From: an uncultured bacterium
GTDB taxonomy: Bacteria > Bacteroidota > Bacteroidia > Bacteroidales > Bacteroidaceae
Assembly (NCBI GenBank): GCA_905215555.1
Contig: CAJMQU010000022.1
Coordinates: 6,824 to 70,823, forward strand
Direction: 5' to 3'
Length of the DNA stretch: 64,000 bases
Numbering within the stretch: the stretch's first letter is position 1; every line of letters starts with the position of its first letter. Shown one piece after another: positions 8,240 through 17,315 of the stretch. The notes under the pieces are model-generated. The model made no database searches and was not told the origin of the DNA. It saw only the letters and a program-made list of their open reading frames with translations. Position numbers and translations under genes: made by a program.

Positions 8240-9637
8240 TTATCTTCTTCCACCGCTTCTGCTGGAAGAACCGCCTCCGCCCCCACTTGAACGAGAAGAA
8301 CCTCCACTACCGCCTGAAGAATAACTACCACCGGAACGCGAACTACTACCTGATGAATAGCTACTACCGGAAGAACGAGTACTAGAAGAAGAAGAACGGT
8401 TATAGTCATAAGAACGAGTATTTGTACCATTATTATAACTACGTGGAGTAGATGAGCTGCCACGGTTGTATGTTGACGAACTGCGGGTACTACTACTGCG
8501 GGTACTGGTTCCCGAACGAACTGCAGAACTTCCACGAGTACTGCTGCTACGCACGTTTTCCACACCACTATTATATGAACTGCTACGAGTACTGCTCGGA
8601 CGCGTATATGTAGACCGACGTGATGAAGCTGCATCTGTTCGTGTACTCATTCCAGGACGTTCAGAAGAAGAACGCGTCCCTACTACACGTCGAGTTGAGC
8701 TCGTACCGGAACTTCTTCTAACTTCTCCACTTGTAGAACCAGAACTACGACGAACCTGATAACCACTTGTAGAACCCGATGAACGACGGGCAGTAGATGA
8801 TCCTGACACTCGATTTCCGGAAGATACGCGGTTTCCATAAGAGCGTCTGTCCGTATAGACACGACCACTTCCCCAGTTGCCCCCTCCCCAGTGTCCACCA
8901 GGATACCAGCCACCGCCGGGGTAATAATGATGATGATGATGGTGTCCCCATCCCCAGCTCCAGCCGCCGTAGAAGCCACCCCAACCTATACCCCAGCCGC
9001 CATAGCCGTAATAAGGCGAGTAACCTCCCCAGCCATAATAAGGATAGCCACCCCAACCATAGGAGTTATAGCGCCAATCCCACCATAAACGGTTGGAGAA
9101 AGTAGGGAAAGCATAAGCATACAACCCATCAGTATATACATTCCAGTCCCATGAATTCAGACCATAAACGACATCCCAATAATACGGGCTGCTGATGCTC
9201 ACGGCATAACGCGGATTACGGAAACGCACGATACGCATTGCATATTCGTAATCATCTTCCGAACCTTCGAAGCCGTTCACCCATTCACCTTCCGGATCGG
9301 GCACTGCTTTTTCTTTAATATATAAGGTATCGTCTTCCATGACGAAATCATTCTCACGCGAATCATAACGACGGTTATATTCATCTACATCACGTGTGTT
9401 TCCTTTACGATCCTGTACTACAACGGTAGTGTTACCCGGCGACGTATAAACCGTAGTCGGTGCATTCGACTTTACTACAATTTCTTCAGCCGGAGCAGTA
9501 ACTGTTACCTTTTTCTCCTGCTTCTTTTCCTTCTTGTCCTTGGAAGGAACGTAGTAAAGGTCGTCATCTATGCTCTGCGCCGCAACCATCCAGGGAAGGC
9601 ACAAGGCAAAAAGCGATAAAAAAACAATCTTTTTCAT
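8240..9637 (-). CDS. Exported low-complexity Ser/Arg/Gly-rich protein with His cluster
   Basis: 465 residues from the ATG at 9637, chosen because a consensus -7 element (9684-9691) lies upstream and a clean signal peptide (MKKIVFLSLFALCLPWMVAAQ) follows. A charged segment (22-135) is followed by a Trp/Tyr/Gly-rich stretch with repeats of YGGWGxGWGG type and a run of six His. The last 190 residues are almost only Ser, Arg, Gly and Thr in repeats such as RSSSTRSS. No enzymatic domain was found. The His run suggests metal binding and the basic tail suggests binding to acidic polymers or the cell surface; both are guesses. Overlapping open frames in this low-complexity stretch are artefacts. Confidence 0.75.
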   Translation of the reverse strand: MKKIVFLSLFALCLPWMVAAQSIDDDLYYVPSKDKKEKKQEKKVTVTAPAEEIVVKSNAPTTVYTSPGNTTVVVQDRKGNTRDVDEYNRRYDSRENDFVMEDDTLYIKEKAVPDPEGEWVNGFEGSEDDYEYAMRIVRFRNPRYAVSISSPYYWDVVYGLNSWDWNVYTDGLYAYAFPTFSNRLWWDWRYNSYGWGGYPYYGWGGYSPYYGYGGWGIGWGGFYGGWSWGWGHHHHHHYYPGGGWYPGGHWGGGNWGSGRVYTDRRSYGNRVSSGNRVSGSSTARRSSGSTSGYQVRRSSGSTSGEVRRSSGTSSTRRVVGTRSSSERPGMSTRTDAASSRRSTYTRPSSTRSSSYNSGVENVRSSSTRGSSAVRSGTSTRSSSTRSSSTYNRGSSSTPRSYNNGTNTRSYDYNRSSSSSTRSSGSSYSSGSSSRSGGSYSSGGSGGSSRSSGGGGGSSSRSGGRR

Positions 9638-9683
9638 ATGGGTGTGGTTTATAGGTTTTACATTAATCCATTTTATCACGTCA

Positions 9684-9691
9684 CAAAGATA
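9684..9691 (-). promoter_or_regulatory. -7 element for the Ser/Arg-rich protein gene
   Basis: TATCTTTG on the minus strand, 46 bases upstream of the chosen ATG at 9637. Confidence 0.45.
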
Positions 9692-9735
9692 GCGATGGGA
9701 TTTACCGTATACAGGAGAATTTCCCCAAATGATTG

Positions 9736-9749
9736 TAGGGAATTCCCTA
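9736..9749. repeat. 14-bp perfect palindrome in a divergent promoter region
   Basis: TAGGGAATTCCCTA is a perfect palindrome between the divergent -7 elements at 9684 and 9833. It could be an operator for a dimeric regulator. Confidence 0.35.
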
Positions 9750-9794
9750 AATACCTTATCTTTAAAAAAGATAAGCTGCATCTCAGCACAACTT

Positions 9795-9812
9795 TTTCAT
9801 GCAAGCATGAAA
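9795..9812. repeat. 18-bp inverted repeat upstream of prmA
   Basis: TTTCATGC-AA-GCATGAAA is a perfect 8-bp inverted repeat centred about 30 bases upstream of the prmA -7 element. It may be an operator or a small hairpin; no regulator is implied by neighbours. Confidence 0.35.
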
Positions 9813-9832
9813 GTTCTGCATTCGATTTGTAT

Positions 9833-9840
9833 TATCTTTG
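9833..9840 (+). promoter_or_regulatory. -7 element for prmA
   Basis: TATCTTTG lies 79 bases before the prmA start. The -33 region is weak. Confidence 0.4.
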
Positions 9841-9919
9841 CAGATGATAAACAAATATACAAAGAAAGTGGTTCGTCTTATAGAGAAGCTCTTTGTATTT
9901 AACAATAAATTGTATTCCA

Positions 9920-10762
9920 ATGAAATATTTAGAATTTACCTTCCGCACCTTGCCCTGTACTGAGACTGTAAATGATGTGCTTGCCGCTGTTTTGGGTGAT
10001 GCAGGCTTTGAAAGCTTTGTTGAACAGGAAGATGGCATTGCCGCTTACATACAGCAAGATTTGTATGATGAAGTAGCCGTAAAGACGACTATTGAAGAAT
10101 TTCCTTTGCCGGACACAAAGATTGAGTATACTTATGTAGAGGCCGAAGATAAAGACTGGAATGAGGAATGGGAAAAGAATTTCTTCCAGCCGATTGTGAT
10201 TGGTGACCGCTGCGCCATTCACAGCACTTTCCACCACGACGTTCCTAAAACGGAGTATGATATTGTAATCAATCCGCAAATGGCTTTCGGCACGGGACAC
10301 CACGAAACCACCAGCCTCATTATTGCCGAATTACTGGACAGTGACCTCAATGGCAAATCTCTGCTCGACATGGGTTGCGGCACTTCCATTCTTGCCATTC
10401 TCGCCCGTATGCGCGGTGCAACGCCTTGCACAGCTATCGACATCGACGAATGGTGTGTACGCAATTCATTGGAAAACATCGAACTGAATCATGTTGACAA
10501 CATTTCCGTATTTCAAGGAGACGCTTCTTCGCTGGAAGGCAAAGGCCCGTTCGACGTAATCATTGCCAACATCAACCGGAATATTCTGCTGAATGACATG
10601 AAGCAGTATGTACGCTGTATGGAGCCAGGTTCTGAACTCTTCATGAGCGGTTTCTATGTCGATGACATTCCGTTGATTCAAGCGGAAGCCGAACGCAACG
10701 GACTGCATTTTGTACATCATCAGGAGAAAAACCGCTGGGCAGCAGTGAAATTTGAACTTTAA
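9920..10762 (+). CDS. prmA: Ribosomal protein L11 methyltransferase
   Basis: 280 residues from the ATG at 9920 (MKYLEFTFRT), preferred over an in-frame ATG nine codons upstream that adds unconserved residues. The N-terminal substrate-recognition domain (about 1-90) is followed by a Rossmann methyltransferase domain with the PrmA signature NPQMAFGTGHHETT, SAM-binding motif LLDMGCGTSILAI, acidic residue DIDEW, and the catalytic-type IIANINRNIL. It trimethylates L11 in the cytoplasm. The protein has usual Bacteroidetes length. A strong hairpin follows the gene. Confidence 0.93.
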   Translation: MKYLEFTFRTLPCTETVNDVLAAVLGDAGFESFVEQEDGIAAYIQQDLYDEVAVKTTIEEFPLPDTKIEYTYVEAEDKDWNEEWEKNFFQPIVIGDRCAIHSTFHHDVPKTEYDIVINPQMAFGTGHHETTSLIIAELLDSDLNGKSLLDMGCGTSILAILARMRGATPCTAIDIDEWCVRNSLENIELNHVDNISVFQGDASSLEGKGPFDVIIANINRNILLNDMKQYVRCMEPGSELFMSGFYVDDIPLIQAEAERNGLHFVHHQEKNRWAAVKFEL

Positions 10763-10777
10763 AGCTTACTCATTCCT

Positions 10778-10813
10778 GGTAGCATCTACCGGAGAACACC
10801 GGCTGATGCTACC
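10778..10813 (+). terminator. Hairpin after prmA
   Basis: GGTAGCATC pairs with GATGCTACC and CCGG with CCGG inside, giving a long near-perfect stem 15 bases after the stop codon. A T-tract is lacking, so termination strength is uncertain. Confidence 0.5.
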
Positions 10814-10828
10814 TGTCCAATTATGAAC

Positions 10829-10866
10829 AAAAAAAATCCCGACAAGACAATAAATGTCTGCCGGGA
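10829..10866 (-). terminator. Intrinsic terminator of the capsule operon
   Basis: On the minus strand a stem made from CTCCCGGCAGACA and TGTCTTGTCGGGA (10837-10866, small mismatches) is followed by eight T (10829-10836). It lies 19 bases past the last capsule gene. Confidence 0.75.
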
Positions 10867-10884
10867 GCCAGTATGAGTATTATC

Positions 10885-11835
10885 TCAAACAGATAAATGC
10901 AATCTAAAATACTTCCTCATGAACCATATATAAATGAAGCTAAGCAATAAAATAGCGCATAAAAGATACAAGTATCCCCAATTCTGGCAATAGATGTATC
11001 CGATAATCACTATTGCCTGCACAGCCATATAAACCAACGAAACCACAACATGAGGTATTTTCAACTCATTGGCCATTAACTGATACATGTGTTTCCGATG
11101 TGGTAAACCGATGTTTTCATGGAGCATCAGACGGTGAATAATAGTCAAAACACTATCAACTCCGTAAACTGCCAAAAGAATAATCCAACTGAAATCCTCC
11201 GTTTTCAGAATCAACTTCCCTATCAAGAAAAGCAATATGAAAGCGATACTCACAGAACCTACATCACCGGCAAAACATTTTGCCTTCCTGCGGAAATTAA
11301 AAAAGCAGAACACCACCACAGAACAAAGCACCGTATAAATCAAAGCCGGTTCAACAAAGGTTACCATTTCTGCATTAATATAAGCCAATGCTCCTAAAAT
11401 AATCAATGAGTAACCACCTGTAATACCATTAATGCCATCCATGAAGTTATAAGCGTTGATGATACCTGTGCAAACAATCAATGCTATGATGATCCACCAC
11501 CAAGAAAGAGAAAACAATCCCCATTGATAAAACATCAAGGCCATGGCAGAAAAGTGAAACACCAGCCGTAATCCTTGAGAAGTAGAACGAATATCATCTA
11601 CAAAGCTGATAAATGTTATTAGGGTTAATGCCAATATAAACCAGGGATATTCCCAATCATTAGTCAGGAAATAGGCCAAAGCTCCGAAATAGAAGATGAT
11701 TCCACCACCACGCAAAGTAATCCGTGAATGAGAACTACGTTCATTGGGTTTATCTATGATATTAAACTTATCAGCTACCCTAAAATAAAAAAGTTCTGTC
11801 AGGAACAACAGAACCAAAATAATTACGTAATACAT
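10885..11835 (-). CDS. WecA/MraY-type polyprenyl-phosphate sugar-1-phosphate transferase (capsule initiation)
   Basis: 316 residues, polytopic (about ten membrane helices). Family motifs are present: FVDDIRS (the DDxxS magnesium/prenyl-phosphate site), NAYNFMDGINGITGG (catalytic Asp region) and the HIP-like loop IHRLMLHENIGLPHRKH near the C-terminus. It should transfer a HexNAc-1-phosphate to undecaprenyl phosphate, the first step of repeat-unit synthesis at the inner membrane. It is the last gene of the capsule operon, as is common in Bacteroides, and its ATG overlaps the stop of the 33-codon peptide. The exact sugar cannot be read from sequence. The neighbouring epimerase suggests a 4-epimerised N-acetylhexosamine. 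Confidence 0.88.
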   Translation of the reverse strand: MYYVIILVLLFLTELFYFRVADKFNIIDKPNERSSHSRITLRGGGIIFYFGALAYFLTNDWEYPWFILALTLITFISFVDDIRSTSQGLRLVFHFSAMALMFYQWGLFSLSWWWIIIALIVCTGIINAYNFMDGINGITGGYSLIILGALAYINAEMVTFVEPALIYTVLCSVVVFCFFNFRRKAKCFAGDVGSVSIAFILLFLIGKLILKTEDFSWIILLAVYGVDSVLTIIHRLMLHENIGLPHRKHMYQLMANELKIPHVVVSLVYMAVQAIVIIGYIYCQNWGYLYLLCAILLLSFIYIWFMRKYFRLHLSV

Positions 11836-11936
11836 TATTCGTTTTTATTAATCCAGTGAAACCATACCTGAACACAGACAAATAAAAAAGCTGCTACACT
11901 TACTACAGCTATTACAATCCAAAAGCATATACTCAT
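11835..11936 (-). CDS. 33-residue membrane peptide coupled to the initiating transferase
   Basis: A short open frame, MSICFWIVIAVVSVAAFLFV followed by CVQVWFHWINKNE, fills the gap between epimerase and transferase exactly. Its ATG overlaps the epimerase stop (ATGA) and its TAA overlaps the transferase start (TAATG). Residues 4-26 form one hydrophobic helix and the tail is polar. Exact start/stop overlaps on both sides are strong evidence of real translation. It matches no family I know. By position it may be a small partner of the transferase or epimerase. Confidence 0.6.
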   Translation of the reverse strand: MSICFWIVIAVVSVAAFLFVCVQVWFHWINKNE

Positions 11937-12829
11937 TCTATCTTGAAGTTTTCTAATACATTTGTTGGCTTCCACCCTAATTCACGCATTGCTTTCTCAT
12001 TACTAAAGGTTAGCGACTTGGTTATTTTATTAAGCTTCAATGAATTTAATGGCGCTTTCTTACCCAAGCAATCCCCTATCAAAGCCATACCTTTTGCCAG
12101 CCAATAAGGGATCGATAAAGGCAGCGATTTATTCATCTGTTTACAAATCAGTGTTTCCAATTCCCTGAATGTAGGTTGATAACTATCACATACATTATAG
12201 ATACCACCTTTTCTAGCCAGCAATGGAATCAGATTCGCAATATCTTGCACCATCAACACACTTTTCCGAGCTCTACCATCTGCAATACTGAAATACCTTC
12301 CTCTACGAATGCCTGTTATCATCGCTCCCAAATTGCCCGGAGGATTAGGGCCAGCTATCAAGGAAGGGCGAATTATCCCCAACACAACATTGTGTTTCCG
12401 ACACCAATTCTGCAAATACTCTTCCGCCAGACGTTTACTCATAGCATAAGGAGTGGTTCCATTTAATGGATGTTCTTCCGTGATATTCAGTCCATAATCG
12501 CAACCATATACTGCTACTGTGGAAATAAAGATAAAAGCTCTCGGTACTCCGGCTTTCTCCAATGCGGCACAAAGATTTTTTGTACCTTGTAGATTTACAT
12601 CGAAAAACGCCTGTCGTTCAGTTTCCGTTTTAGGAATAGAATGGGCTTTTCCGGCGGCATGTAATACGATATCATAGCGTTCACGCAAGGCAGGAATGCT
12701 TTTGGCAATGTTGACAGTGTAATTATCTTGCGGAGTTAGGCCAATAGTTGTAATGTCATATATTTCCTCCAAAATGGGGCACACGCTGTTGCCCAAGAAC
12801 CCAGAGGCTCCTGTAAACAAAAGTTTCAT
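11933..12829 (-). CDS. NAD-dependent sugar epimerase/dehydratase (UDP-HexNAc 4-epimerase-like)
   Basis: 298 residues, extended short-chain dehydrogenase fold. The NAD site TGASGFLG is near the N-terminus, a Ser-containing segment FISTVAVYG is mid-protein, and the catalytic YxxxK appears in PYAMSKRLAEE. Proteins of this type pair with the initiating transferase in many Bacteroides capsule loci and supply its UDP-sugar, typically by C4 epimerisation or C4 reduction. It is translationally coupled to the 33-codon peptide and then the transferase. The exact reaction is not determined by sequence. Confidence 0.85.
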   Translation of the reverse strand: MKLLFTGASGFLGNSVCPILEEIYDITTIGLTPQDNYTVNIAKSIPALRERYDIVLHAAGKAHSIPKTETERQAFFDVNLQGTKNLCAALEKAGVPRAFIFISTVAVYGCDYGLNITEEHPLNGTTPYAMSKRLAEEYLQNWCRKHNVVLGIIRPSLIAGPNPPGNLGAMITGIRRGRYFSIADGRARKSVLMVQDIANLIPLLARKGGIYNVCDSYQPTFRELETLICKQMNKSLPLSIPYWLAKGMALIGDCLGKKAPLNSLKLNKITKSLTFSNEKAMRELGWKPTNVLENFKIE

Positions 12830-12847
12830 AAGAAAAAATATTACTTT

Positions 12848-13654
12848 TTAGTACATTGCTTTAGTCTTCTTATTTACTAATTTACGTTCTTTATCGAAAA
12901 ACCAACCCCATTTATTTAAATAATAAATAGCAGCTTTGACATGTATCCAAAATAAACGCAAACTCTTATGAGATCCTTTTTCGAAATTATGCGTAATCGT
13001 TACTTTAGGGTAATACATCGTCCTATATTTCTGATGAATACGCCGATTCAAATCAGTATCTTCACCGTACATAAAGATTTTTTCATCAAAGACACCAACT
13101 TCTTCGATAGTAGATTTTCGAAGAAACATGAAACAACCAGATAAATAAGGAACATTCATCTCTTGATTATAGTCTGCGAAACGCATCTCAAAATTATAAT
13201 CAATTTTATCTTTTAACTTTTGAATAGGGATAAACATTCTTACTATCCAATCAGCTGGAGTAGGCAGTAGTTTACATAAATATTGTAACTCACCATTAGG
13301 ATATACAATACGAGGCATTATATTTCCAATGTCAGGATTAGCATCCATATATTCACACAATTTCTCTAAACAACCTTTAGAAAAATACACATCGGGATTT
13401 AATACCAAATGATATTTTCCTAAATATGAAGGTCTCTTTAAAACAACATTATGCCCAGCTCCAAATCCACGATTTGAATTCAAAAAAATATATTGAATCC
13501 TATTATCAGATATTAAACTTTCTTCCAAAGGAATCGGAGAATTATCTATCAAATAAAGTTTTGTTACAAAAGATGATTCCAACACACTACTAATTGTATG
13601 ATTTAATACCGATAAATCATTATTATACAATACGATTGAAACTGTTAATTGCAT
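12848..13654 (-). CDS. Family 2 glycosyltransferase
   Basis: 268 residues with a GT-A fold: nucleotide-binding start LTVSIVLYNND, LIDNSPIP, and an acidic divalent-metal motif in LVLNPDVYF. The segment SGCFMFLRKSTIEEVGVFDE with MYGEDTDLNRRI resembles rhamnosyltransferase-like GT2 enzymes, and rmlC occurs in the same locus, but the donor is only guessed. Located one base after the preceding GT4 gene and 18 bases before the epimerase; part of the capsule operon. The sequence is AT-rich relative to flanking housekeeping genes. Confidence 0.85.
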   Translation of the reverse strand: MQLTVSIVLYNNDLSVLNHTISSVLESSFVTKLYLIDNSPIPLEESLISDNRIQYIFLNSNRGFGAGHNVVLKRPSYLGKYHLVLNPDVYFSKGCLEKLCEYMDANPDIGNIMPRIVYPNGELQYLCKLLPTPADWIVRMFIPIQKLKDKIDYNFEMRFADYNQEMNVPYLSGCFMFLRKSTIEEVGVFDEKIFMYGEDTDLNRRIHQKYRTMYYPKVTITHNFEKGSHKSLRLFWIHVKAAIYYLNKWGWFFDKERKLVNKKTKAMY

Positions 13655-13655
13655 A

Positions 13656-14771
13656 TTATCTATAACTTTTATGTTTATTCATATATTCTATAATAACTTT
13701 ATCACGAGAATGACTAATCATCAAGTTTCTATTATATTGCCTCTTCTCTAAAGGCACATTTATATTTTCAATAATAAATTTATATTCCATAAGAGAATTT
13801 GCACAAAACATCATATCTGAAAATCTTTCAGATATACCTTCAAAAGCCACCTCTGTTCCTACAATTGGACATCCACACGCAATAGCTTCAACAACTTTAA
13901 CTTTTACACCTGCACCTTTCTTTAAAGGAGCTATCAATGCTCTACTTTTTGATAAATACTCATATGGATTAGCTACAAATCCTACATAATCAATATTAGC
14001 TACTCTTTCTATTTTTTCTTGTAAACCCTCAGACAATCCTCCTCCCATAATTTTAATTGATATATTCATATCCAATAAAGGATAAATCTCATCCAAAAAA
14101 AAAGAAAGACTCTCTTCATTTTCCGGTCTATTCCAAGCCCCATAAAAGGTAAACCAGTCTTCCACTTTAACAGGGTATGACAAATTAACAATTGAATCAC
14201 AGATATAAAAAGAAGTCACTAAAGAAGAAAATCCATATTGTGTAGTTATAATAGTTCTATCTTTCTCAGAAAAAGAAAATATCGTCACATTTTTTTGATT
14301 AAGTATTTTCTTTTCAGTACTTAGAGCCCATTTATAATTTAAGATAGAATTCCTTCTTAAATAATATTGTGATATAACATCATGACACATCAATATCTTT
14401 GAAGTTTTATGCAGAAATAAGCCATATACAAAACTTTGAGAAAAATCTAAATACACCCAGTCATATTTTTCCTGGTGTACCATTTTATAAAGCTTGTAAG
14501 CAATAAAAATATTAAAACGAGAAACAAAAAATGGATGAAAAAAAGGCAGTTGAATACATCCCAATATTCGATTTATATTATTAATAGAATACACTTTTAT
14601 TTTTCTACATGCACTTTTACAATACAAATCCAACTGATGATGTGCAGCATCAAAGCAAATCAAATCAACTGTATTAGACTTTAGTAAGTCAGTTAACAAA
14701 AGCCTCGTATAATTCTGTCCCGCAGTTTTATCGCAAGGAACAAAAGCAGAAACAAATAAGATTTTTTTCAT
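13656..14771 (-). CDS. GT-B glycosyltransferase (GT4-like)
   Basis: 371 residues from the ATG at 14771; a TTG one codon upstream is unlikely. The N-terminal half is variable. The C-terminal half has the GT4-type donor domain: WFTFYGAWNRPEN, IDYVGFVANPYEYL and KVVEAIACGCPIVGTEVAFEGI, the last holding the EX7E-like region. The protein is soluble and peripheral, adding a sugar to the lipid-linked repeat unit on the cytoplasmic face. A 180-base gap with no recognisable gene separates it from the upstream GT2 gene. Very AT-rich, as expected of recently acquired capsule genes. Donor and linkage unknown. Confidence 0.82.
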   Translation of the reverse strand: MKKILFVSAFVPCDKTAGQNYTRLLLTDLLKSNTVDLICFDAAHHQLDLYCKSACRKIKVYSINNINRILGCIQLPFFHPFFVSRFNIFIAYKLYKMVHQEKYDWVYLDFSQSFVYGLFLHKTSKILMCHDVISQYYLRRNSILNYKWALSTEKKILNQKNVTIFSFSEKDRTIITTQYGFSSLVTSFYICDSIVNLSYPVKVEDWFTFYGAWNRPENEESLSFFLDEIYPLLDMNISIKIMGGGLSEGLQEKIERVANIDYVGFVANPYEYLSKSRALIAPLKKGAGVKVKVVEAIACGCPIVGTEVAFEGISERFSDMMFCANSLMEYKFIIENINVPLEKRQYNRNLMISHSRDKVIIEYMNKHKSYR

Positions 14772-14951
14772 CAATTAAATCTTCTTTTTTATAATTAAAA
14801 GGTATCTCTAATGCCATTTAAACAGCAATTAGCCCATTTATTAAATAGCAAGCAAAAAACTTAGGATTATGATAAGACCTAGGATATCAAGAAAAACAGA
14901 TAGCCTTATCGTGTATTCAATAACATAAAATTCAATTGAGTAAAAACCTTT

Positions 14952-15944
14952 TTATAGACCATATTTCAATTTACGAATAAAAAGATAACCTTTTCTCATA
15001 ATTAAAAAAAGAGAGAAAGATTTCATTGATGTATAAATCAGTCCCCATCTTACCAGCCCCATTCTTTTTATAATCTGAGAGCTATATGAAGATAATTCAG
15101 GCTTAATTAGTCTAATAACACATTGTATATCGCGATAATTAGCACCATCCTTTAGCAACGAAAAGTATTCATTGAGAATAAAGAAATAATAATATCTTTC
15201 GTATTGATCAACACTTCTCAAATTTAAACAATAATAATTTTCAATCCATTCTAATAATTTTAATCGTTTATCAATTATCAATTTACTTTTTTTATTTATC
15301 ATTGAAGATGGTCTTTGGATATAATGATAGATACAATCATCTATATAAGATATTTTCAGTGTCTTATTTAACAATATCTGGAATAAAGTTACCACATCTT
15401 CACCTATTGTAATATCACTAGGGGCATTCGTTTGCAAGAATACATCTTTCCTCATTAGTTTACCCCATATAGTGGGCGCTACATCCTTTATTAATACAGA
15501 TTTAAGGACACTTTCTGCCGACAAACCATATTGATAAGTATTGTGTTGCTTAAAAATAAGTTTATTTTTTTCGGTTTCTACTAAAAAATTAGCAAGAATC
15601 AGATCTGCACCAGTTTTTATGTATTGCTCTATTAGAAGTGAAATGGCATTATTCTCTAATGTATCATCTGAATCTAAAAACACTATCAAATCATAAAGTG
15701 CATTTTTCACTCCAATTTTACGAGTTTCCACTAAACCTTTATTCGATTGTACAACTACATGTATCCTTTCATCCTTATACTGATATTCTCTTACTATCTT
15801 TAAAGATTGATCTGTACTTCCATCATCAACAACCAGTATCTCAATAGCTGAGTAAGTCTGATTTATGCATGTATTAAGACAAGCACTTATATACTGTTCT
15901 GAATTATACATCGGAATTATAATTGACACAAAAATATCAGCCAT
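14952..15944 (-). CDS. Family 2 glycosyltransferase
   Basis: 330 residues from the ATG at 15944 (MADIFVSIIIPMYNSE), which starts one base after the wzy stop. A start nine codons earlier would overlap wzy and adds no conserved residues. The GT-A domain shows EILVVDDGSTDQS and the metal motif VFLDSDDTLE. The C-terminal 100 residues are helical and basic, ending near a hydrophobic patch that could touch the membrane. A 177-base AT-rich gap follows it with nothing recognisable. Assigned to capsule repeat-unit assembly; donor unknown. Confidence 0.86.
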   Translation of the reverse strand: MADIFVSIIIPMYNSEQYISACLNTCINQTYSAIEILVVDDGSTDQSLKIVREYQYKDERIHVVVQSNKGLVETRKIGVKNALYDLIVFLDSDDTLENNAISLLIEQYIKTGADLILANFLVETEKNKLIFKQHNTYQYGLSAESVLKSVLIKDVAPTIWGKLMRKDVFLQTNAPSDITIGEDVVTLFQILLNKTLKISYIDDCIYHYIQRPSSMINKKSKLIIDKRLKLLEWIENYYCLNLRSVDQYERYYYFFILNEYFSLLKDGANYRDIQCVIRLIKPELSSYSSQIIKRMGLVRWGLIYTSMKSFSLFLIMRKGYLFIRKLKYGL

Positions 15945-15945
15945 A

Positions 15946-17262
15946 TTATTTCCTGTACTTATAGTATCCATAGTTTAAAGAAGCTATAATTAACGCATAA
16001 AAAATAAAAGACAACATATACAAAATTCCCGAACGAACTACATAAACCGAAAATCCACACACAACAACATAGATAATTGATTTATAGTAATCTGAAAACA
16101 AATCATTCTTCAACAACTTGACAATATAACCAAATAAATATGGAGCACCAACCACACCTATTATTCCAAAAGCTAAGTATGAACTTGCAATAAAATTAGT
16201 CCCCATACCAATCCCCATCGCAGTAGTTCCTAAATAATCACTAAAAATATAAGCACTATTGAGCATTTTCACAGGAAAACCAAATGTATTAACAATATAA
16301 GATTGGGAAAATGGTATTAACAATAATATACTGGCTAAAGAAGATATTCCCAAAGAAATCCCATAAGAATCTACATATTCCAAAGCTAAATAAGTATTCG
16401 TATTAGGTATTAGCAAATCCGAAACACGATAAAACCAATCTAAGTCAGCATCAAAACTATATCCTGAACGAAAATATTGAATATAATTCATCAAAATTAG
16501 AGAGACAAGTATGAAAGATAAAAAAGACCAAACAGAAACTTTCTTGAATTTCAAAGAATATAAAATTAGAATTGGCATTAATATATATAACGCCACTGTC
16601 CTATTACCCGATAACATAAATTGAGCAGCAACAAGTAAAGAATACACAAGTGGAAAAATGTTTTTCTTTTTAAAATGAATATAATTCCAAAATGCATTAA
16701 AGATTATTACATGAATTGATGCTATCAAAAATGGCATTATATACTTTTCAGCTCCTAATGCCCCACCTCCCTTATATGCATCTCTTATAGCATCAAACCC
16801 ACCAAGTAGCCCAAATAGAGAATAACAAATTAAAGAAAATAGTACCAATACATTACTGGGTATATATTTTACAGCATGAGCACTTTTATTTTTTTGCTTA
16901 CAATTCAATGAACCACAAAAAAAAGAAAACAACGCCACGGTAGAAACTATAGTACCCTTATTTATCGTTTCTAGAGAATATGGCAACCCAAATGAAAACA
17001 AATATGCCGTACTATCTCCATCAAATACAAACACAGGAAAGATATAAACCATTATCGTTGAAATAATGATAAATATCGGCTCAAAATCCAAATATGTTTC
17101 AAATTTAGAATACTTAAAATAAAAAAATGCATTTATAATATACAAAAATAGTAAAAATATATTTAGAGTCTTACAGTATGTAAGAGGCACAAAGAAGAAA
17201 AAGAAAATGAGTGCTCCAATCTCAATCAACAGTATTCCACAAAATTTATTTCTTATTTTCAC
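15946..17262 (-). CDS. wzy: Oligosaccharide repeat-unit polymerase (Wzy-like)
   Basis: 438 residues, about eleven to twelve hydrophobic segments, very AT-rich and little conserved in sequence, as usual for Wzy. A large loop between helices in the second half (about 255-300, NYIQYFRSGYSFDADLDWFY) resembles the periplasmic loop of O-antigen polymerases of the oligosaccharide repeat unit family. It is the only polytopic protein of the locus apart from Wzx and the initiating transferase, which supports the assignment. It would polymerise flipped repeat units in the periplasm. Confidence 0.75.
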   Translation of the reverse strand: MKIRNKFCGILLIEIGALIFFFFFVPLTYCKTLNIFLLFLYIINAFFYFKYSKFETYLDFEPIFIIISTIMVYIFPVFVFDGDSTAYLFSFGLPYSLETINKGTIVSTVALFSFFCGSLNCKQKNKSAHAVKYIPSNVLVLFSLICYSLFGLLGGFDAIRDAYKGGGALGAEKYIMPFLIASIHVIIFNAFWNYIHFKKKNIFPLVYSLLVAAQFMLSGNRTVALYILMPILILYSLKFKKVSVWSFLSFILVSLILMNYIQYFRSGYSFDADLDWFYRVSDLLIPNTNTYLALEYVDSYGISLGISSLASILLLIPFSQSYIVNTFGFPVKMLNSAYIFSDYLGTTAMGIGMGTNFIASSYLAFGIIGVVGAPYLFGYIVKLLKNDLFSDYYKSIIYVVVCGFSVYVVRSGILYMLSFIFYALIIASLNYGYYKYRK

Positions 17263-17315
17263 TGATATATTTAGTTCTATTCTTAGTATAAAAAACGATC
17301 GTTATATTAAAAATG

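Noticed and set aside
8236..9105. Several long open frames on both strands inside the Ser/Arg/His-rich gene
   Set aside because: They have Val/Leu-rich or His/Arg-rich low-complexity translations caused by simple sequence and lack start signals or any family resemblance.
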